The notes under the pieces: model-generated
Told to the model about the DNA's origin: nothing
Seen by the model: the letters and a program-made list of their open reading frames with translations, nothing else
The model's database searches: none
Assembly: GCA_963663005.2 (NCBI GenBank)
Contig: CAXXHH010000003.1
Coordinates: forward strand, 682,001 to 746,000
Source of the DNA: CAINVV01 sp963663005
GTDB lineage: Bacteria > Bacteroidota > Bacteroidia > Bacteroidales > Prolixibacteraceae
Length of the DNA: 64,000 nt
Reading direction: 5' to 3'
Shown: positions 27,117 through 35,466 of the stretch, piece by piece
Position numbering within the stretch: the first letter of the stretch is position 1
Layout of the letters: the number at the start of each line of letters is the position of its first letter
Translations under genes and position numbers: made by a program

Positions 27117-28799
27117 ATGAGCGACGATAAGCAAATAATATTTTCGATGTACAAGGTGAGTAAAACGTACCCACCTCAAAAACAAGTTATTAAAGATATA
27201 TCACTCTCCTTTTTTCTGGGAGCCAAAATTGGAATTATCGGTTTAAACGGATCAGGAAAATCTACATTGTTAAAGATTATTGCAGGCATTGAGAAAGATT
27301 TCAACGGAGAATTGGCTTTCTCACCCGGCTATTCGGTTGGACACCTGTCGCAGGATCCACAATTGGATCCTACCAAAACGGTTATGGGAATCGTTCAGGA
27401 GGGTGCCCAGGAGATCGTCGATCTGTTGGCCGATTTTGAAAATATCAATCTTCAGTTTGGGCTACCGGAAGTGTACGAGGATCCTGATAAGATGGACAAG
27501 CTGATGGAACGTCAGGCTAAGTTACAGGAGAAAATAGATGCAACAGATGCCTGGAACCTTGATAATAAACTGGAGAGAGCCATGGATGCGCTGCGTTGTC
27601 CGGACGGCGACACTCCGGTTACTGTTTTATCGGGCGGAGAACGCCGCAGAGTTGCTCTTTGCAGACTATTGCTTCAACAACCGGATATTCTTCTGCTTGA
27701 TGAGCCGACCAACCACCTTGATGCAGAATCAATCGACTGGCTTGAACAACATTTACAACAATATCAGGGAACTGTAATTTGCATCACTCACGACAGGTAC
27801 TTCCTCGACAATGTGGCAGGCTGGATTCTCGAACTCGACCGTGGCGAAGGAATTCCATGGAAAGGAAACTATTCCAGCTGGCTGGAGCAAAAGCAGAAAC
27901 GCCTGGAGATGGAAGAGAAGGGTGTTTCGAAACGGCGCAAAACACTGGAGAGAGAGCTTGAATGGGTTAGAATGAGTCCAAAGGCGCGCCAAGCAAAATC
28001 CAAAGCGAGATTAGGCGCTTACGAAAAACTTCTCAACGAAGATGTAAGACAAAAAGAGGACAAATTAGAATTATTCATTCCGAACGGTCCGCGTTTGGGC
28101 GACAAAGTTATCCTTGCGGAGAATGTGTCGAAAGCATTTGGCGATCGGTTGCTCTTTGAGAATCTCAACTTCACGCTACCACCCAATGGTATCGTGGGCG
28201 TGATCGGTCCAAACGGTGCCGGTAAAACAACGCTGTTCAGAATGATCATGGGACTTGAAACGGCCGACTCCGGAACGTTCACGGTAGGTGAAACGGTTAA
28301 AATTGGCTATGCGGATCAATCGCATGCTGAAATTGAACCTGACAAAACTGTTTACCAAATTCTATCGGGAGGCACCGACGAAGTTATGGTTGGAGGAAGA
28401 ATGATAAATGCCAGGGCATTTGTATCTAAATTCAATTTTAGCGGGTCAGATCAGGAGAAGAAATGCGGTGTTTTATCAGGCGGTGAAAGGAATAGGCTCC
28501 ACCTTGCGCTAACGTTAAAATCGGGTGCAAATGTGTTGCTTCTGGATGAACCGACGAATGATATTGACGTGAATACGCTTCGGGCCTTAGAAGAAGGATT
28601 AGATAGCTTTGCGGGCTGCTGTGTAGTCATCTCACACGACCGGTGGTTTCTGGACAGGATTGCAACGCATATCCTGGCATTTGAAGGAGATTCACAAATC
28701 TATTTCTTTGAAGGGAGCTATTCAGAGTATGAGGAAAACAAGAAAAAGCGTTTGGGAGACGCTACTCCGCATCGGATTCGGTACAAAAAACTGATGTAA
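27117..28799 (+). CDS. ettA: Energy-dependent translational throttle protein EttA (ABC-F)
   Basis: From the ATG at 27117 the protein is 560 residues, the usual EttA length, starting MSDDKQIIFSMYKVSKTYPP; the upstream in-frame extension is not conserved-looking. Two ABC ATPase halves are present, with Walker A IIGLNGSGKSTLLKI (about 40-54) and VIGPNGAGKTTLFRM (about 360-374), signatures LSGGERRRVALCRLL and LSGGERNRLHLALTL, and Walker B LLLDEPTNHLD and LLLDEPTNDID. The linker between them (about 250-310) is charged and helical, as in ABC-F proteins that act in the ribosomal E site. No membrane segment is present. It senses ADP/ATP and gates the first elongation step. Confidence 0.93.
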   Translation: MSDDKQIIFSMYKVSKTYPPQKQVIKDISLSFFLGAKIGIIGLNGSGKSTLLKIIAGIEKDFNGELAFSPGYSVGHLSQDPQLDPTKTVMGIVQEGAQEIVDLLADFENINLQFGLPEVYEDPDKMDKLMERQAKLQEKIDATDAWNLDNKLERAMDALRCPDGDTPVTVLSGGERRRVALCRLLLQQPDILLLDEPTNHLDAESIDWLEQHLQQYQGTVICITHDRYFLDNVAGWILELDRGEGIPWKGNYSSWLEQKQKRLEMEEKGVSKRRKTLERELEWVRMSPKARQAKSKARLGAYEKLLNEDVRQKEDKLELFIPNGPRLGDKVILAENVSKAFGDRLLFENLNFTLPPNGIVGVIGPNGAGKTTLFRMIMGLETADSGTFTVGETVKIGYADQSHAEIEPDKTVYQILSGGTDEVMVGGRMINARAFVSKFNFSGSDQEKKCGVLSGGERNRLHLALTLKSGANVLLLDEPTNDIDVNTLRALEEGLDSFAGCCVVISHDRWFLDRIATHILAFEGDSQIYFFEGSYSEYEENKKKRLGDATPHRIRYKKLM

Positions 28800-28903
28800 A
28801 ATTGAAGGAAAGATCAAAATAGTCGACTATTTAAATCGAGTAAAAATTGACACTTTTTTGTATTTATTAATAATATATTTACATTTAGTAATAAAATATT
28901 CAC

Positions 28904-28911
28904 TACATTTG
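28904..28911 (+). promoter_or_regulatory. Putative promoter -7 element with no downstream gene on this strand
   Basis: TACATTTG fits the Bacteroidota consensus exactly and is followed by GCAACG, a common context of strong start sites. It lies after ettA, and all genes further downstream for 3.7 kb are on the other strand, so it should drive only a short RNA ending at the hairpin 28956-28984. Confidence 0.4.
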
Positions 28912-28917
28912 CAACGT

Positions 28918-28984
28918 TAATAGTTATTAGTAGTAGTTAGTTGATTTGGATTCGTAAGAGGTTGCCACCCCGGCAGCCTCTTTT
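28918..28984 (+). ncRNA. Candidate short RNA (about 65 nt) ending at an intrinsic terminator
   Basis: If the promoter word at 28904-28911 is used, transcription would begin near 28918 and stop at the hairpin AAGAGGTTGCC/GGCAGCCTCTT plus TTTT. The interval has no start codon with a useful frame but contains repeated TTAG/AGT words. The layout resembles an attenuator leader without its operon. The RNA is inferred only. Confidence 0.3.
28956..28984 (+). terminator. Intrinsic terminator-like hairpin
   Basis: An 11-bp stem (one G-U pair) with a 5-nt loop ACCCC, followed by TTTT on the plus strand only. It could end ettA transcription (157 nt after its stop) or the short transcript proposed just upstream. 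Confidence 0.6.
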
Positions 28985-29126
28985 CGTATCCGGCATTTTG
29001 GTTTTTCTTTTTTGGATTTGGATTGCGGAAGTTCATCATTCGAATCATTAGCATCCGAACAAATCAACAGCAAAGCTGACAAATTTCCCCTTTGCAGTAG
29101 TCGAAAATCCAAAATCCAAATTTTTC

Positions 29127-29939
29127 TTAAAGTGTGGCTATTAGTTCTCTGATAATCAAACTCATTTTTGGTTCGGCCTGCATGGCCACAGCCTGAACTT
29201 CTTCGTGGGAAATTTCAACGATCTCCCCCGGAACGCCGCTGTCGGTGATAATTGAGATGCCAAAAACAGCCATATCCATGTGTCTTGCGACAATCACTTC
29301 CGGAACAGTAGACATTCCAATCGCGTCACCTCCGAGAATTCGGAACATTCTGTATTCTGCTGGCGTCTCAAAGGTCGGTCCGGCAGTGCCAACATAAACA
29401 CCCTCTTTTAGATTTATGGCATTCTTCAGCGCAATTTTGAGTGCCAGATTACGCAAATGAAGATTGTAAGGCTGACTCATATCAGGAAACCTTGGACCAA
29501 GCTCTTTAATGTTCGGACCCATCAGTGGATTGTCGCCAAACATGTTGATATGATCGGTAATCATCATCAAGTCGCCAATTTTAAATCCTGGATTTAGTCC
29601 GCCGCTGGCATTGGAGACGAATAGAGTCTTAATACCCATTGCCTTCATCACCCGCACAGGGAAAGTAACCTCCTTTAGCGAATATCCTTCATAAAAATGA
29701 AATCTACCTTGCATGGCGATAACCTTTTTCCCGCCCAGCATGCCAAAAATGAGCTGTCCTTTGTGCCCTTCCACAGTAGAAACAGGGAAATTAGGTATCT
29801 CAGAATAGGGTATGCACAGTTCAATATCGATTTCTTTTACCAATCCACCTAACCCAGTTCCCAGAATAATCCCAATCTCTGTATTAGATTTTATTCTTTC
29901 GAGAACGTAGCTCGAAGTTGCTTTTATTTTCTCCAACAT
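29127..29939 (-). CDS. punA: Purine nucleoside phosphorylase (trimeric PNP family)
   Basis: The 270-residue protein has GIILGTGLGGLVKEI (phosphate-binding loop), FVSNASGGLNPGFKIGDLMMITDHINM (PNP family signature), GPTFETPAEYRM (base-binding Glu) and IGMSTVPEVIVARHMDMAVFGIS. It splits purine nucleosides with phosphate to base and ribose-1-phosphate. Residue 233 is Asp where human PNP has Asn243, a position that controls acceptance of 6-oxo versus 6-amino purines. The start overlaps the end of lpxK by 56 nt. It is last in the sppA-lpxK-punA cluster. Confidence 0.93.
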   Translation of the reverse strand: MLEKIKATSSYVLERIKSNTEIGIILGTGLGGLVKEIDIELCIPYSEIPNFPVSTVEGHKGQLIFGMLGGKKVIAMQGRFHFYEGYSLKEVTFPVRVMKAMGIKTLFVSNASGGLNPGFKIGDLMMITDHINMFGDNPLMGPNIKELGPRFPDMSQPYNLHLRNLALKIALKNAINLKEGVYVGTAGPTFETPAEYRMFRILGGDAIGMSTVPEVIVARHMDMAVFGISIITDSGVPGEIVEISHEEVQAVAMQAEPKMSLIIRELIATL

Positions 29940-30981
29940 ATTTCAATATTTTTTTATCAAATTCGTTATCAGTCTGGTTGATGAATCGTATTTCGATCGG
30001 GATATAATACAAATTCTCATAAATTACTTCCGGTAAATCATCAATTTCCATTATCCGGAAAGTATCTTTCTCTGTCGTAACAATTATTTTCCTGCTCGCC
30101 GACATGGAAACAAATTGTGCGGCGACCTCTTCCATGTCTTTCAATGTATAGGCATGATGATCTGGAAATTCCGCGGATACCACCGATTTCGTGGCTTTGA
30201 GTAATCTATCCCTCAAAGGTTTAGGATTGGCTATTCCAGAAAGAAGTAAGATTCCTGTTTCCGAATCGACTGCAAACTCTTTTTCAGCTACTTTGTCCGG
30301 AAACATCGGTGTAAGTACACCATACTTAATCCTCGAGAAGAACAGATCCTGGTAAGGCCAGATATGCAGATCCTTTGTCATTATCCTCTCGTCGATCGGC
30401 TTAATCTCCTTTGGACATTTTGTAACAATGATAATATTTGCCCGTGACCTGTTGGAGGCCGGCTCGCGTAGTCGACCCAGCGGAAGCAAATCATCCTCTG
30501 TAATCATCCTCGAATAATCGATCAACAGGATATTTATGGCCGGAGTTACGTAACGATGCTGAAAAGCGTCATCCAATATAATTACATCCGGCTGCCTTTC
30601 ACTCATTGCGAGGATTTTTTCAATTCCCCGCACCCTCTTTTCGTCTACGGCAACCAGAACCGATGGAAATTTCGTCTTTATTTGCAAAGGCTCATCGCCA
30701 ACCACCTTGCTGGTTGAGTTTGTCTCCACGACAATAAACCCTTTGCTTTTGCGTTTATATCCCCGACTCAGAACCGCAATATTAAACTTCTTGCTCAATA
30801 GCTGGATCAGATGTTCGGTATGCGGCGTTTTCCCGGTGCCTCCAACTGTGATATTTCCAACTGATATCACAGGCACATCGAACTCTCTGGCTCTTAGAAT
30901 ATTCAAGTTGAAGAGTATATTACGGGTGTTGACCACCATCCCGTAAAACAACGAGAAAATATAAAGTATAAATTTCTTCAA
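29884..30981 (-). CDS. lpxK: Tetraacyldisaccharide 4'-kinase LpxK
   Basis: The 365-residue protein has an N-terminal membrane-associated helix (about 3-25) and a P-loop in VGNITVGGTGKTPHTEHL (about 40-57), with VIILDDAFQHRYV (the Asp-Asp pair used in catalysis) and TTEKDTFRIME near the end. It phosphorylates the lipid A disaccharide at the 4' position on the inner membrane. Length is normal. It begins 5 nt after sppA and overlaps punA by 56 nt, so it may be translationally linked to both. Confidence 0.93.
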   Translation of the reverse strand: MKKFILYIFSLFYGMVVNTRNILFNLNILRAREFDVPVISVGNITVGGTGKTPHTEHLIQLLSKKFNIAVLSRGYKRKSKGFIVVETNSTSKVVGDEPLQIKTKFPSVLVAVDEKRVRGIEKILAMSERQPDVIILDDAFQHRYVTPAINILLIDYSRMITEDDLLPLGRLREPASNRSRANIIIVTKCPKEIKPIDERIMTKDLHIWPYQDLFFSRIKYGVLTPMFPDKVAEKEFAVDSETGILLLSGIANPKPLRDRLLKATKSVVSAEFPDHHAYTLKDMEEVAAQFVSMSASRKIIVTTEKDTFRIMEIDDLPEVIYENLYYIPIEIRFINQTDNEFDKKILKYVGENKSNFELRSRKNKI

Positions 30982-30986
30982 AACCC

Positions 30987-32768
30987 CTAGTTAATTTCCA
31001 GATTAAATGGCATTCTTGTATAAACTCCTTTCGCGTTGGCTTCTCTGCTAAGGTTTTTCCAATAGTCATAGGAAGAACCCATTACAGACTCCATCATTTT
31101 CGTCTGCATCCTTACGGAGAAGTTCTTCAGGAGCTCTGTGAACGGATCTTTCTGCTTTGGAAGATCTTTGACACGATACTCTTTTATCCCAGCTTTTTCA
31201 GCTGCAATTTTCAATGCATCTTTCAAGCCACCAAAATCATCGATCAGGTGATTCCCTTTAGCATTTAAACCGCACCAAACCCGACCTTGTCCGATCGAAT
31301 CGACCGATGAAGTGCTCATCTTCCGACCGTCTGCCACGTGCGACAAGAAGATTCCGTATGTCGTTTCAACATAATTTTGCATCAACTTTGTTTCAAACGG
31401 AGTCATTTTGCGCGTAACTGATGGCATATCGGAATGTTCATTGGTCATTACATTATCGAATGTAATTCCAATTTTATTATTCAACAGTTCACCAAAATTG
31501 GGAATTGTACCAAATACCCCGATTGAACCTGTGATAGTTGTTGGATTTGCCAAGATCACGGCAGCCGGTGAAGAAATATAGTATCCTCCCGAAGCTGCAT
31601 AATCGCCCATTGAAACAATTACAGGTTTCACTTCCTGAGCTAACTTCACTTCCCGCCAGATCACCTCAGAACCAAAAGCAGATCCTCCGGGAGAATTAAC
31701 TCTCAGAACAATCGCTTTCACGGTAGTGTCAATACGGGCTTCGCGAATTCCCTGTGAAACGTCTTTTGAATTTATGTCGTGTGAACTGTTACCCGATCCG
31801 GTATCAATTTCACCTTCAGCATAAACAACAGCTATTCTATCTTTAATGAGGGCTTTAGCTTTGCTGTCAACTGGAATTTTATCGTATTCGGAAACAGTCA
31901 CGATGGGAATTTCCGCATCGACCCTCAAACCAGCCAAAGATCTAAGATCAGCAAGAACCTGATCCCGATATTTTAAGTTATCAAAAAAATGTTCCTTTTT
32001 TGCCGTTTCCGCCGTTTGGAAAGTCATAACTGAATTGGCATACTCATTGAGATTATCGATTGAAATTTTTCTCTTCTCAGAGATTCCTTTCAAGAGATGA
32101 TTCCAGATAGTCGCGAGGTAGAGCGTCGTTTGCTCCCTGTTGGCAGGACTCATCTTATCGTACATGTAAGGTTCAACGGCAGACTTGAATTTATTGTCTT
32201 TCCCCCGGACAATTTGCATTTCGATGCCGAACTTGTCAAGTGCTTTCTTGAAAAAAGTATGCTCGGCACTGAGTCCTCTAAAATCAAACATTCCTACGGG
32301 ATTCAACATCAAACTGTCAGCAACGGAAGCGAGATAATACGCCTTTTGTGAGATCGCGTCGGAATATGCATAAATAAATTTTCCGCTGGCTTTGAAGTCG
32401 ATCAAGGCATTTCTTATCTCTTCGGTAGTGGCGTATCCGGCAGAAATCTCCGATAACTCGAGGTAGATACCCTTAATTTTATTATCATTTTTCGCCTGTG
32501 AGATAGCATGGAATATCTGATTTAATCCGGTAGTACTTGTCTTTTCCATACCTGGAAACTCAATATCCTCAAGTGGATTAGCCGATTTACGCTCAACAAT
32601 CCGGTTATCCAGTTTCAAAATCAGTAAGGAATTTTCCTTAACCGTAATGCTTGTTTCGCCCATCGATGCCAAAGAGGAGACCAGACCAGCCATCAAAAAA
32701 ATAAATAAAACTGTCGCAACTATAATAGCGGCTAAAGCGGCAAAGAATGCTTTCCAAAAAAATTTCAT
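30987..32768 (-). CDS. sppA: Signal peptide peptidase SppA, 67K type
   Basis: The 593-residue protein has an N-terminal membrane helix (about 5-35) and two tandem ClpP/crotonase-like S49 domains. The N-terminal half holds YSDAISQKAYYLASVADSL with the catalytic Lys region, and the C-terminal half has RVNSPGGSAFGSEVIWREV and SMGDYAASGGYYISSPA, where the Ser of AASGGY (about residue 392) is the nucleophile. It degrades signal peptides left in the inner membrane. Gene order with lpxK and punA suggests one transcript. A promoter-like word lies about 70 nt upstream. Confidence 0.93.
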   Translation of the reverse strand: MKFFWKAFFAALAAIIVATVLFIFLMAGLVSSLASMGETSITVKENSLLILKLDNRIVERKSANPLEDIEFPGMEKTSTTGLNQIFHAISQAKNDNKIKGIYLELSEISAGYATTEEIRNALIDFKASGKFIYAYSDAISQKAYYLASVADSLMLNPVGMFDFRGLSAEHTFFKKALDKFGIEMQIVRGKDNKFKSAVEPYMYDKMSPANREQTTLYLATIWNHLLKGISEKRKISIDNLNEYANSVMTFQTAETAKKEHFFDNLKYRDQVLADLRSLAGLRVDAEIPIVTVSEYDKIPVDSKAKALIKDRIAVVYAEGEIDTGSGNSSHDINSKDVSQGIREARIDTTVKAIVLRVNSPGGSAFGSEVIWREVKLAQEVKPVIVSMGDYAASGGYYISSPAAVILANPTTITGSIGVFGTIPNFGELLNNKIGITFDNVMTNEHSDMPSVTRKMTPFETKLMQNYVETTYGIFLSHVADGRKMSTSSVDSIGQGRVWCGLNAKGNHLIDDFGGLKDALKIAAEKAGIKEYRVKDLPKQKDPFTELLKNFSVRMQTKMMESVMGSSYDYWKNLSREANAKGVYTRMPFNLEIN

Positions 32769-32837
32769 ATCCGGATTAATTTTAATTTTACTTTTAGGGG
32801 TTCAACTTAAGTAGTCCCGCTTCAATTGACACCAATA

Positions 32838-32845
32838 CAAAGATA
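32838..32845 (-). promoter_or_regulatory. Possible -7 element for sppA-lpxK-punA
   Basis: TATCTTTG on the minus strand fits TAnnTTTG and lies 69 nt before the sppA ATG. It is also only 7 nt from the folK ATG on the other strand. No -33 TTTG is visible. Confidence 0.33.
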
Positions 32846-32851
32846 CACACT

Positions 32852-33334
32852 ATGTCGTTAGTTTTTCTCATTTTAGGCGGAAATAGGGGAAATACGATAG
32901 AAATATTTTCTGCGGCGATTGATTTGGTAACCAAGCACATCGGCCCCAAAAAATCAACTTCTGCTCTTTACGAGAGTGAATCCTGGGGTTTCAAATCTGA
33001 TCCATTTGTGAATCAAGTACTTATAATCAATACAATTTTATCTCCCTCAGAGGTATTATCTGTTATTCAGGATATTGAAAAGCAATTGGGACGTATCAGA
33101 CAAACAGATGGTTACGAAGCCAGGACGATCGATATCGACATCCTGTATTACGACTCGTTGATTGTTAGCAGTGATACGTTGACTATCCCTCACCCCAGAA
33201 TTTCAGAGCGCCGGTTTGTATTAGTGCCGCTGGCCGAAATAGCACCCAACTTTTTGGATCCAGTCAAAGGAATGACAATTTCCGAAATGCTGGAAAATTG
33301 CGAAGATAAATTGATGGTCAGGCGGCTGGGCTAA
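32852..33334 (+). CDS. folK: 2-amino-4-hydroxy-6-hydroxymethyldihydropteridine pyrophosphokinase (HPPK)
   Basis: The 160-residue protein shows the HPPK pattern: ILGGNRGNTIEIFSAAIDLV at the start (a variant of the usual LGSNLGD), YESESWGFKSDPFVNQVL, LLQxIE-like VIQDIEKQLGR, and the ATP-binding signature RTIDIDILYYDSLIV followed by IPHPRISERRFVLVPLAEIAP. It transfers pyrophosphate from ATP to the pterin in folate synthesis. The Asn in place of the common Asp in the N-terminal motif is mild and does not remove the catalytic aspartates in DIDIL. It is divergent from sppA. Confidence 0.93.
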   Translation: MSLVFLILGGNRGNTIEIFSAAIDLVTKHIGPKKSTSALYESESWGFKSDPFVNQVLIINTILSPSEVLSVIQDIEKQLGRIRQTDGYEARTIDIDILYYDSLIVSSDTLTIPHPRISERRFVLVPLAEIAPNFLDPVKGMTISEMLENCEDKLMVRRLG

Positions 33335-33367
33335 ATCATTTCTGACTATTTCCCGATCGAATTATAG

Positions 33368-34051
33368 CTAAAAATGACCATGCTGAACAACCTCTTTCGA
33401 GTCTATTTTTGCTCCGAAGGCCAGGTCACCGGCATCGCCCAGTCCGGGTACGATATATGATTTTGGCGTCATCTCCGGGTCGATAGCACCCACCCAAATG
33501 GTTATCTGATCCTCCGGCAACCTGTTGATAATATAATCGAGCCCCTGTCTGCTGGCAATAAGCGAAACAAGGTGAATGTGCTGAGGTTCCCCTTTTTCCA
33601 GTAATGCATGGTAGCCAACTTCCATGGAAGAGCCGGTAGCCAGCATCGGGTCAGAAAGAATTACCACTTTATTATCCAGCAGCGGTGAAGCAATATATTG
33701 AAAATCAATGTGAAAATCGCCATTGGGGTCATATTTGCGATAGGCAGAGATAAAACAATTTTCGGCATGGTCAAAAAAATTCAGGAGTCCCTGGTGCAAT
33801 GGCAAGCCGGCTCTTAAAATTGTGGCCAAAACAGGCTGTTGTTCAAGAACCTGCATCTTGGCAACACCCAGACAGGTTGTTACCTCTTTGTGTTTGTAGG
33901 GAAGTTTTTTACTGATTTCGTATGCAAAAATTTCGCCAACACGTTCCATATTTTTTCTAAAACGCATCGGATCTTTTTGAATTACCTCGTCCCTTATTTC
34001 GGAAAGGTATTGATTGAAAAGCGAATTACTTTCACCAAGGATATGTACCAT
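33368..34051 (-). CDS. upp: Uracil phosphoribosyltransferase
   Basis: From the ATG at 34051 the protein has 227 residues, starting MVHILGESNSLFNQYLSEIR; an upstream in-frame ATG (34093) adds 14 residues without conserved content. It has ILRAGLPLHQGLLNFF and VVILSDPMLATGSSMEVGYHAL, the PRPP-binding loop of type I phosphoribosyltransferases, and a C-terminal uracil-binding region ending in GDAGDLAFGAK. It makes UMP from uracil and PRPP. A uracil permease gene at 57.0-58.3 kb would supply uracil. It faces folK tail to tail. Confidence 0.93.
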   Translation of the reverse strand: MVHILGESNSLFNQYLSEIRDEVIQKDPMRFRKNMERVGEIFAYEISKKLPYKHKEVTTCLGVAKMQVLEQQPVLATILRAGLPLHQGLLNFFDHAENCFISAYRKYDPNGDFHIDFQYIASPLLDNKVVILSDPMLATGSSMEVGYHALLEKGEPQHIHLVSLIASRQGLDYIINRLPEDQITIWVGAIDPEMTPKSYIVPGLGDAGDLAFGAKIDSKEVVQHGHF

Positions 34052-34111
34052 CAGAGATTTTTGGCAAAAGTAAATATTATCATCCGAAAACAAAATGTAC
34101 TATCCAAATTA

Positions 34112-34807
34112 TTACAACATTCCCTCATCTGCGAAGCTAAAAAAGCCGGATTGCGTTACGATCAGATGATCAATTACAGGAATCTCCATCAAGGCCGCTG
34201 CATCTTTTAATTGCCTGGTTATCTTTTTGTCGGCATCACTGGGTTCCAGATTTCCGGAAGGATGGTTGTGACAAAAAATCAAGGATGTAGCATGCTTTTC
34301 AAGCGCCAGCTTCAGTACCAGCCGGACATCGATCACAGTGCCTGTCATGCCACCCTGACTCATCTTTTGCTTGTCAATGACTTTATTTTGCCGGTTAAGA
34401 AAGATCACCCAAAATTCTTCGTGCGACAAGTCGCCAATTTCGGGCCGAAGATAATTGGCAGCATCTTTACTACACTTGATCTGACCTCTTTCGAGCGCTG
34501 CCGATTGATTCCTTCGTCTTCCCAACTCCAGAGCCGCGATCAAGGTGACTGCCTTTGCCTCCCCTATCCCCCTAAAACGCGTTAATTCGTTGCAGTTTAG
34601 TTTACCCAGCTCGTGCAGATTGTGATGGATTGAGTCCATAATTCGGCGCGCCAATTCAACTGCCGACTCCTTGCTGTTCCCACTGGAGATTAAAATAGCG
34701 ATTAACTCTCCGTCTGTGAGGGAAGAAATCCCCCTGGTCATCAATTTCTCTCTGGGGCGATCTTCCACAGCCCAATCCTTTATACCAGGTTTATTGTAAT
34801 TGTTCAT
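34112..34807 (-). CDS. radC: RadC family protein (JAB/MPN domain)
   Basis: The 231-residue protein has an N-terminal helix-hairpin-helix-like part (KLNCNELTRFRGIGEAKA, about 75-92) and a C-terminal JAB/MPN domain with the metal motif CHNHPSGNLEPSDADK (HxHx7SxxD) plus a Glu in the helix before it. The family is called RadC but has no proven role in DNA repair; some members act in phage or plasmid-related processes. Length and motifs are complete. It precedes upp by 60 nt on the same strand. Confidence 0.9.
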   Translation of the reverse strand: MNNYNKPGIKDWAVEDRPREKLMTRGISSLTDGELIAILISSGNSKESAVELARRIMDSIHHNLHELGKLNCNELTRFRGIGEAKAVTLIAALELGRRRNQSAALERGQIKCSKDAANYLRPEIGDLSHEEFWVIFLNRQNKVIDKQKMSQGGMTGTVIDVRLVLKLALEKHATSLIFCHNHPSGNLEPSDADKKITRQLKDAAALMEIPVIDHLIVTQSGFFSFADEGML

Positions 34808-34894
34808 GTTTTGAGATTGCTAGCCGGGAAGTAAACGGGAAGCCTTAATCTCAAGTTACGCCAAAAAACGGAAAAAGAAGAATGTGTCCAATGC

Positions 34895-34922
34895 AAAAAA
34901 GGGCACCCAATTTGGGCACCCT
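34895..34922 (-). terminator. Intrinsic terminator of rpsT
   Basis: In the direction of rpsT, AGGGTGCCC and GGGTGCCCT form a 9-bp stem with two G-U pairs and a 5-nt AAATT loop, followed by a run of T. It begins 25 nt after the rpsT stop codon. This is a convincing Rho-independent terminator. Confidence 0.8.
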
Positions 34923-34946
34923 CTCGAATTGTATTGTTTGAACTTA

Positions 34947-35198
34947 TTAAAGCGCGTTAACGTGGAGCGTCAAACTTGATTTCAAGTTAGAGGCTTTGTT
35001 TTTGTGAATAACATTGGTCTTCGCCAACTTATCCAACATACCTACCACTTTAGGGAGAAGCTCAGCTGCCTTTTCTTTTTCGGTAGTTGAACGTAATTCG
35101 CGAACTGCATTACGAGTAGTTTTTGAATAGTACTTGTTATGAAGACGATGAACTTCACTCTGTTTTGCTCTTTTGATCGACGACTTATGGTTTGCCAT
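34947..35198 (-). CDS. rpsT: 30S ribosomal protein S20
   Basis: The 83-residue basic protein starts MANHKSSIKRAKQSEVHRLHN, the S20 N-terminus, and has the expected long helices rich in Lys/Arg. It binds 16S rRNA early in 30S assembly. It lies 34 nt downstream of the second tRNA-Glu gene on the same strand, so it may be read from a tRNA-containing transcript, and it ends at a clear terminator. Confidence 0.95.
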   Translation of the reverse strand: MANHKSSIKRAKQSEVHRLHNKYYSKTTRNAVRELRSTTEKEKAAELLPKVVGMLDKLAKTNVIHKNKASNLKSSLTLHVNAL

Positions 35199-35232
35199 TT
35201 TATAAAAAATTTCTTAGTCAAATTATTTAATG

Positions 35233-35304
35233 TAGTCTGTAGGGGATTCGAACCCCTATGGCAAGAATGAAAATCTTGAATCCTAACCCTTAGATGAACA
35301 GACC
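35233..35304 (-). tRNA. tRNA-Glu (TTC anticodon), copy 2
   Basis: On the minus strand the 72-nt sequence folds as a cloverleaf: acceptor GGTCTGT with ACAGACT (last pair G-U), anticodon stem CAAGA/TCTTG with loop TTTTCAT (anticodon TTC), and T-arm AGGGG-TTCGAAT-CCCCT. The discriminator base is A and CCA is not encoded. It is identical to the copy at 35395-35466. Confidence 0.93.
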
Positions 35305-35394
35305 ATCTTGAACTTCCCTGTTTGGGGTCGTAAAATTAATACTTTTTTTGTTACGACACAATATTCAATAAAAAATCGAAACAAAATGTGTTCG

Positions 35395-35466
35395 TAGTCT
35401 GTAGGGGATTCGAACCCCTATGGCAAGAATGAAAATCTTGAATCCTAACCCTTAGATGAACAGACC
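35395..35466 (-). tRNA. tRNA-Glu (TTC anticodon), copy 1
   Basis: This is the same 72-nt cloverleaf as the copy at 35233-35304, with no base differences that I can find. The two are 90 nt apart in tandem. A TTCCTTTG promoter-like word lies about 90 nt upstream (35556-35563), and rpsT follows after the second copy. Confidence 0.93.

Larger units (their letters stand above)
28800..29126. other. Non-coding intergenic region, convergent ettA/punA
   Basis: This 327-nt stretch has no credible gene. It holds a TAnnTTTG promoter word (28904-28911) and a hairpin followed by T residues (28956-28984), described separately, then AAATCCAAAATCC-like simple-sequence words (about 29016-29126). The 61-residue minus-strand frame inside it looks non-coding. 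Confidence 0.6.

Noticed and set aside
28800..29126. Possible tRNA or CRISPR-like repeats in the ettA/punA gap
   Set aside because: No cloverleaf and no regularly spaced direct repeats; only a promoter word, a hairpin and simple-sequence words.
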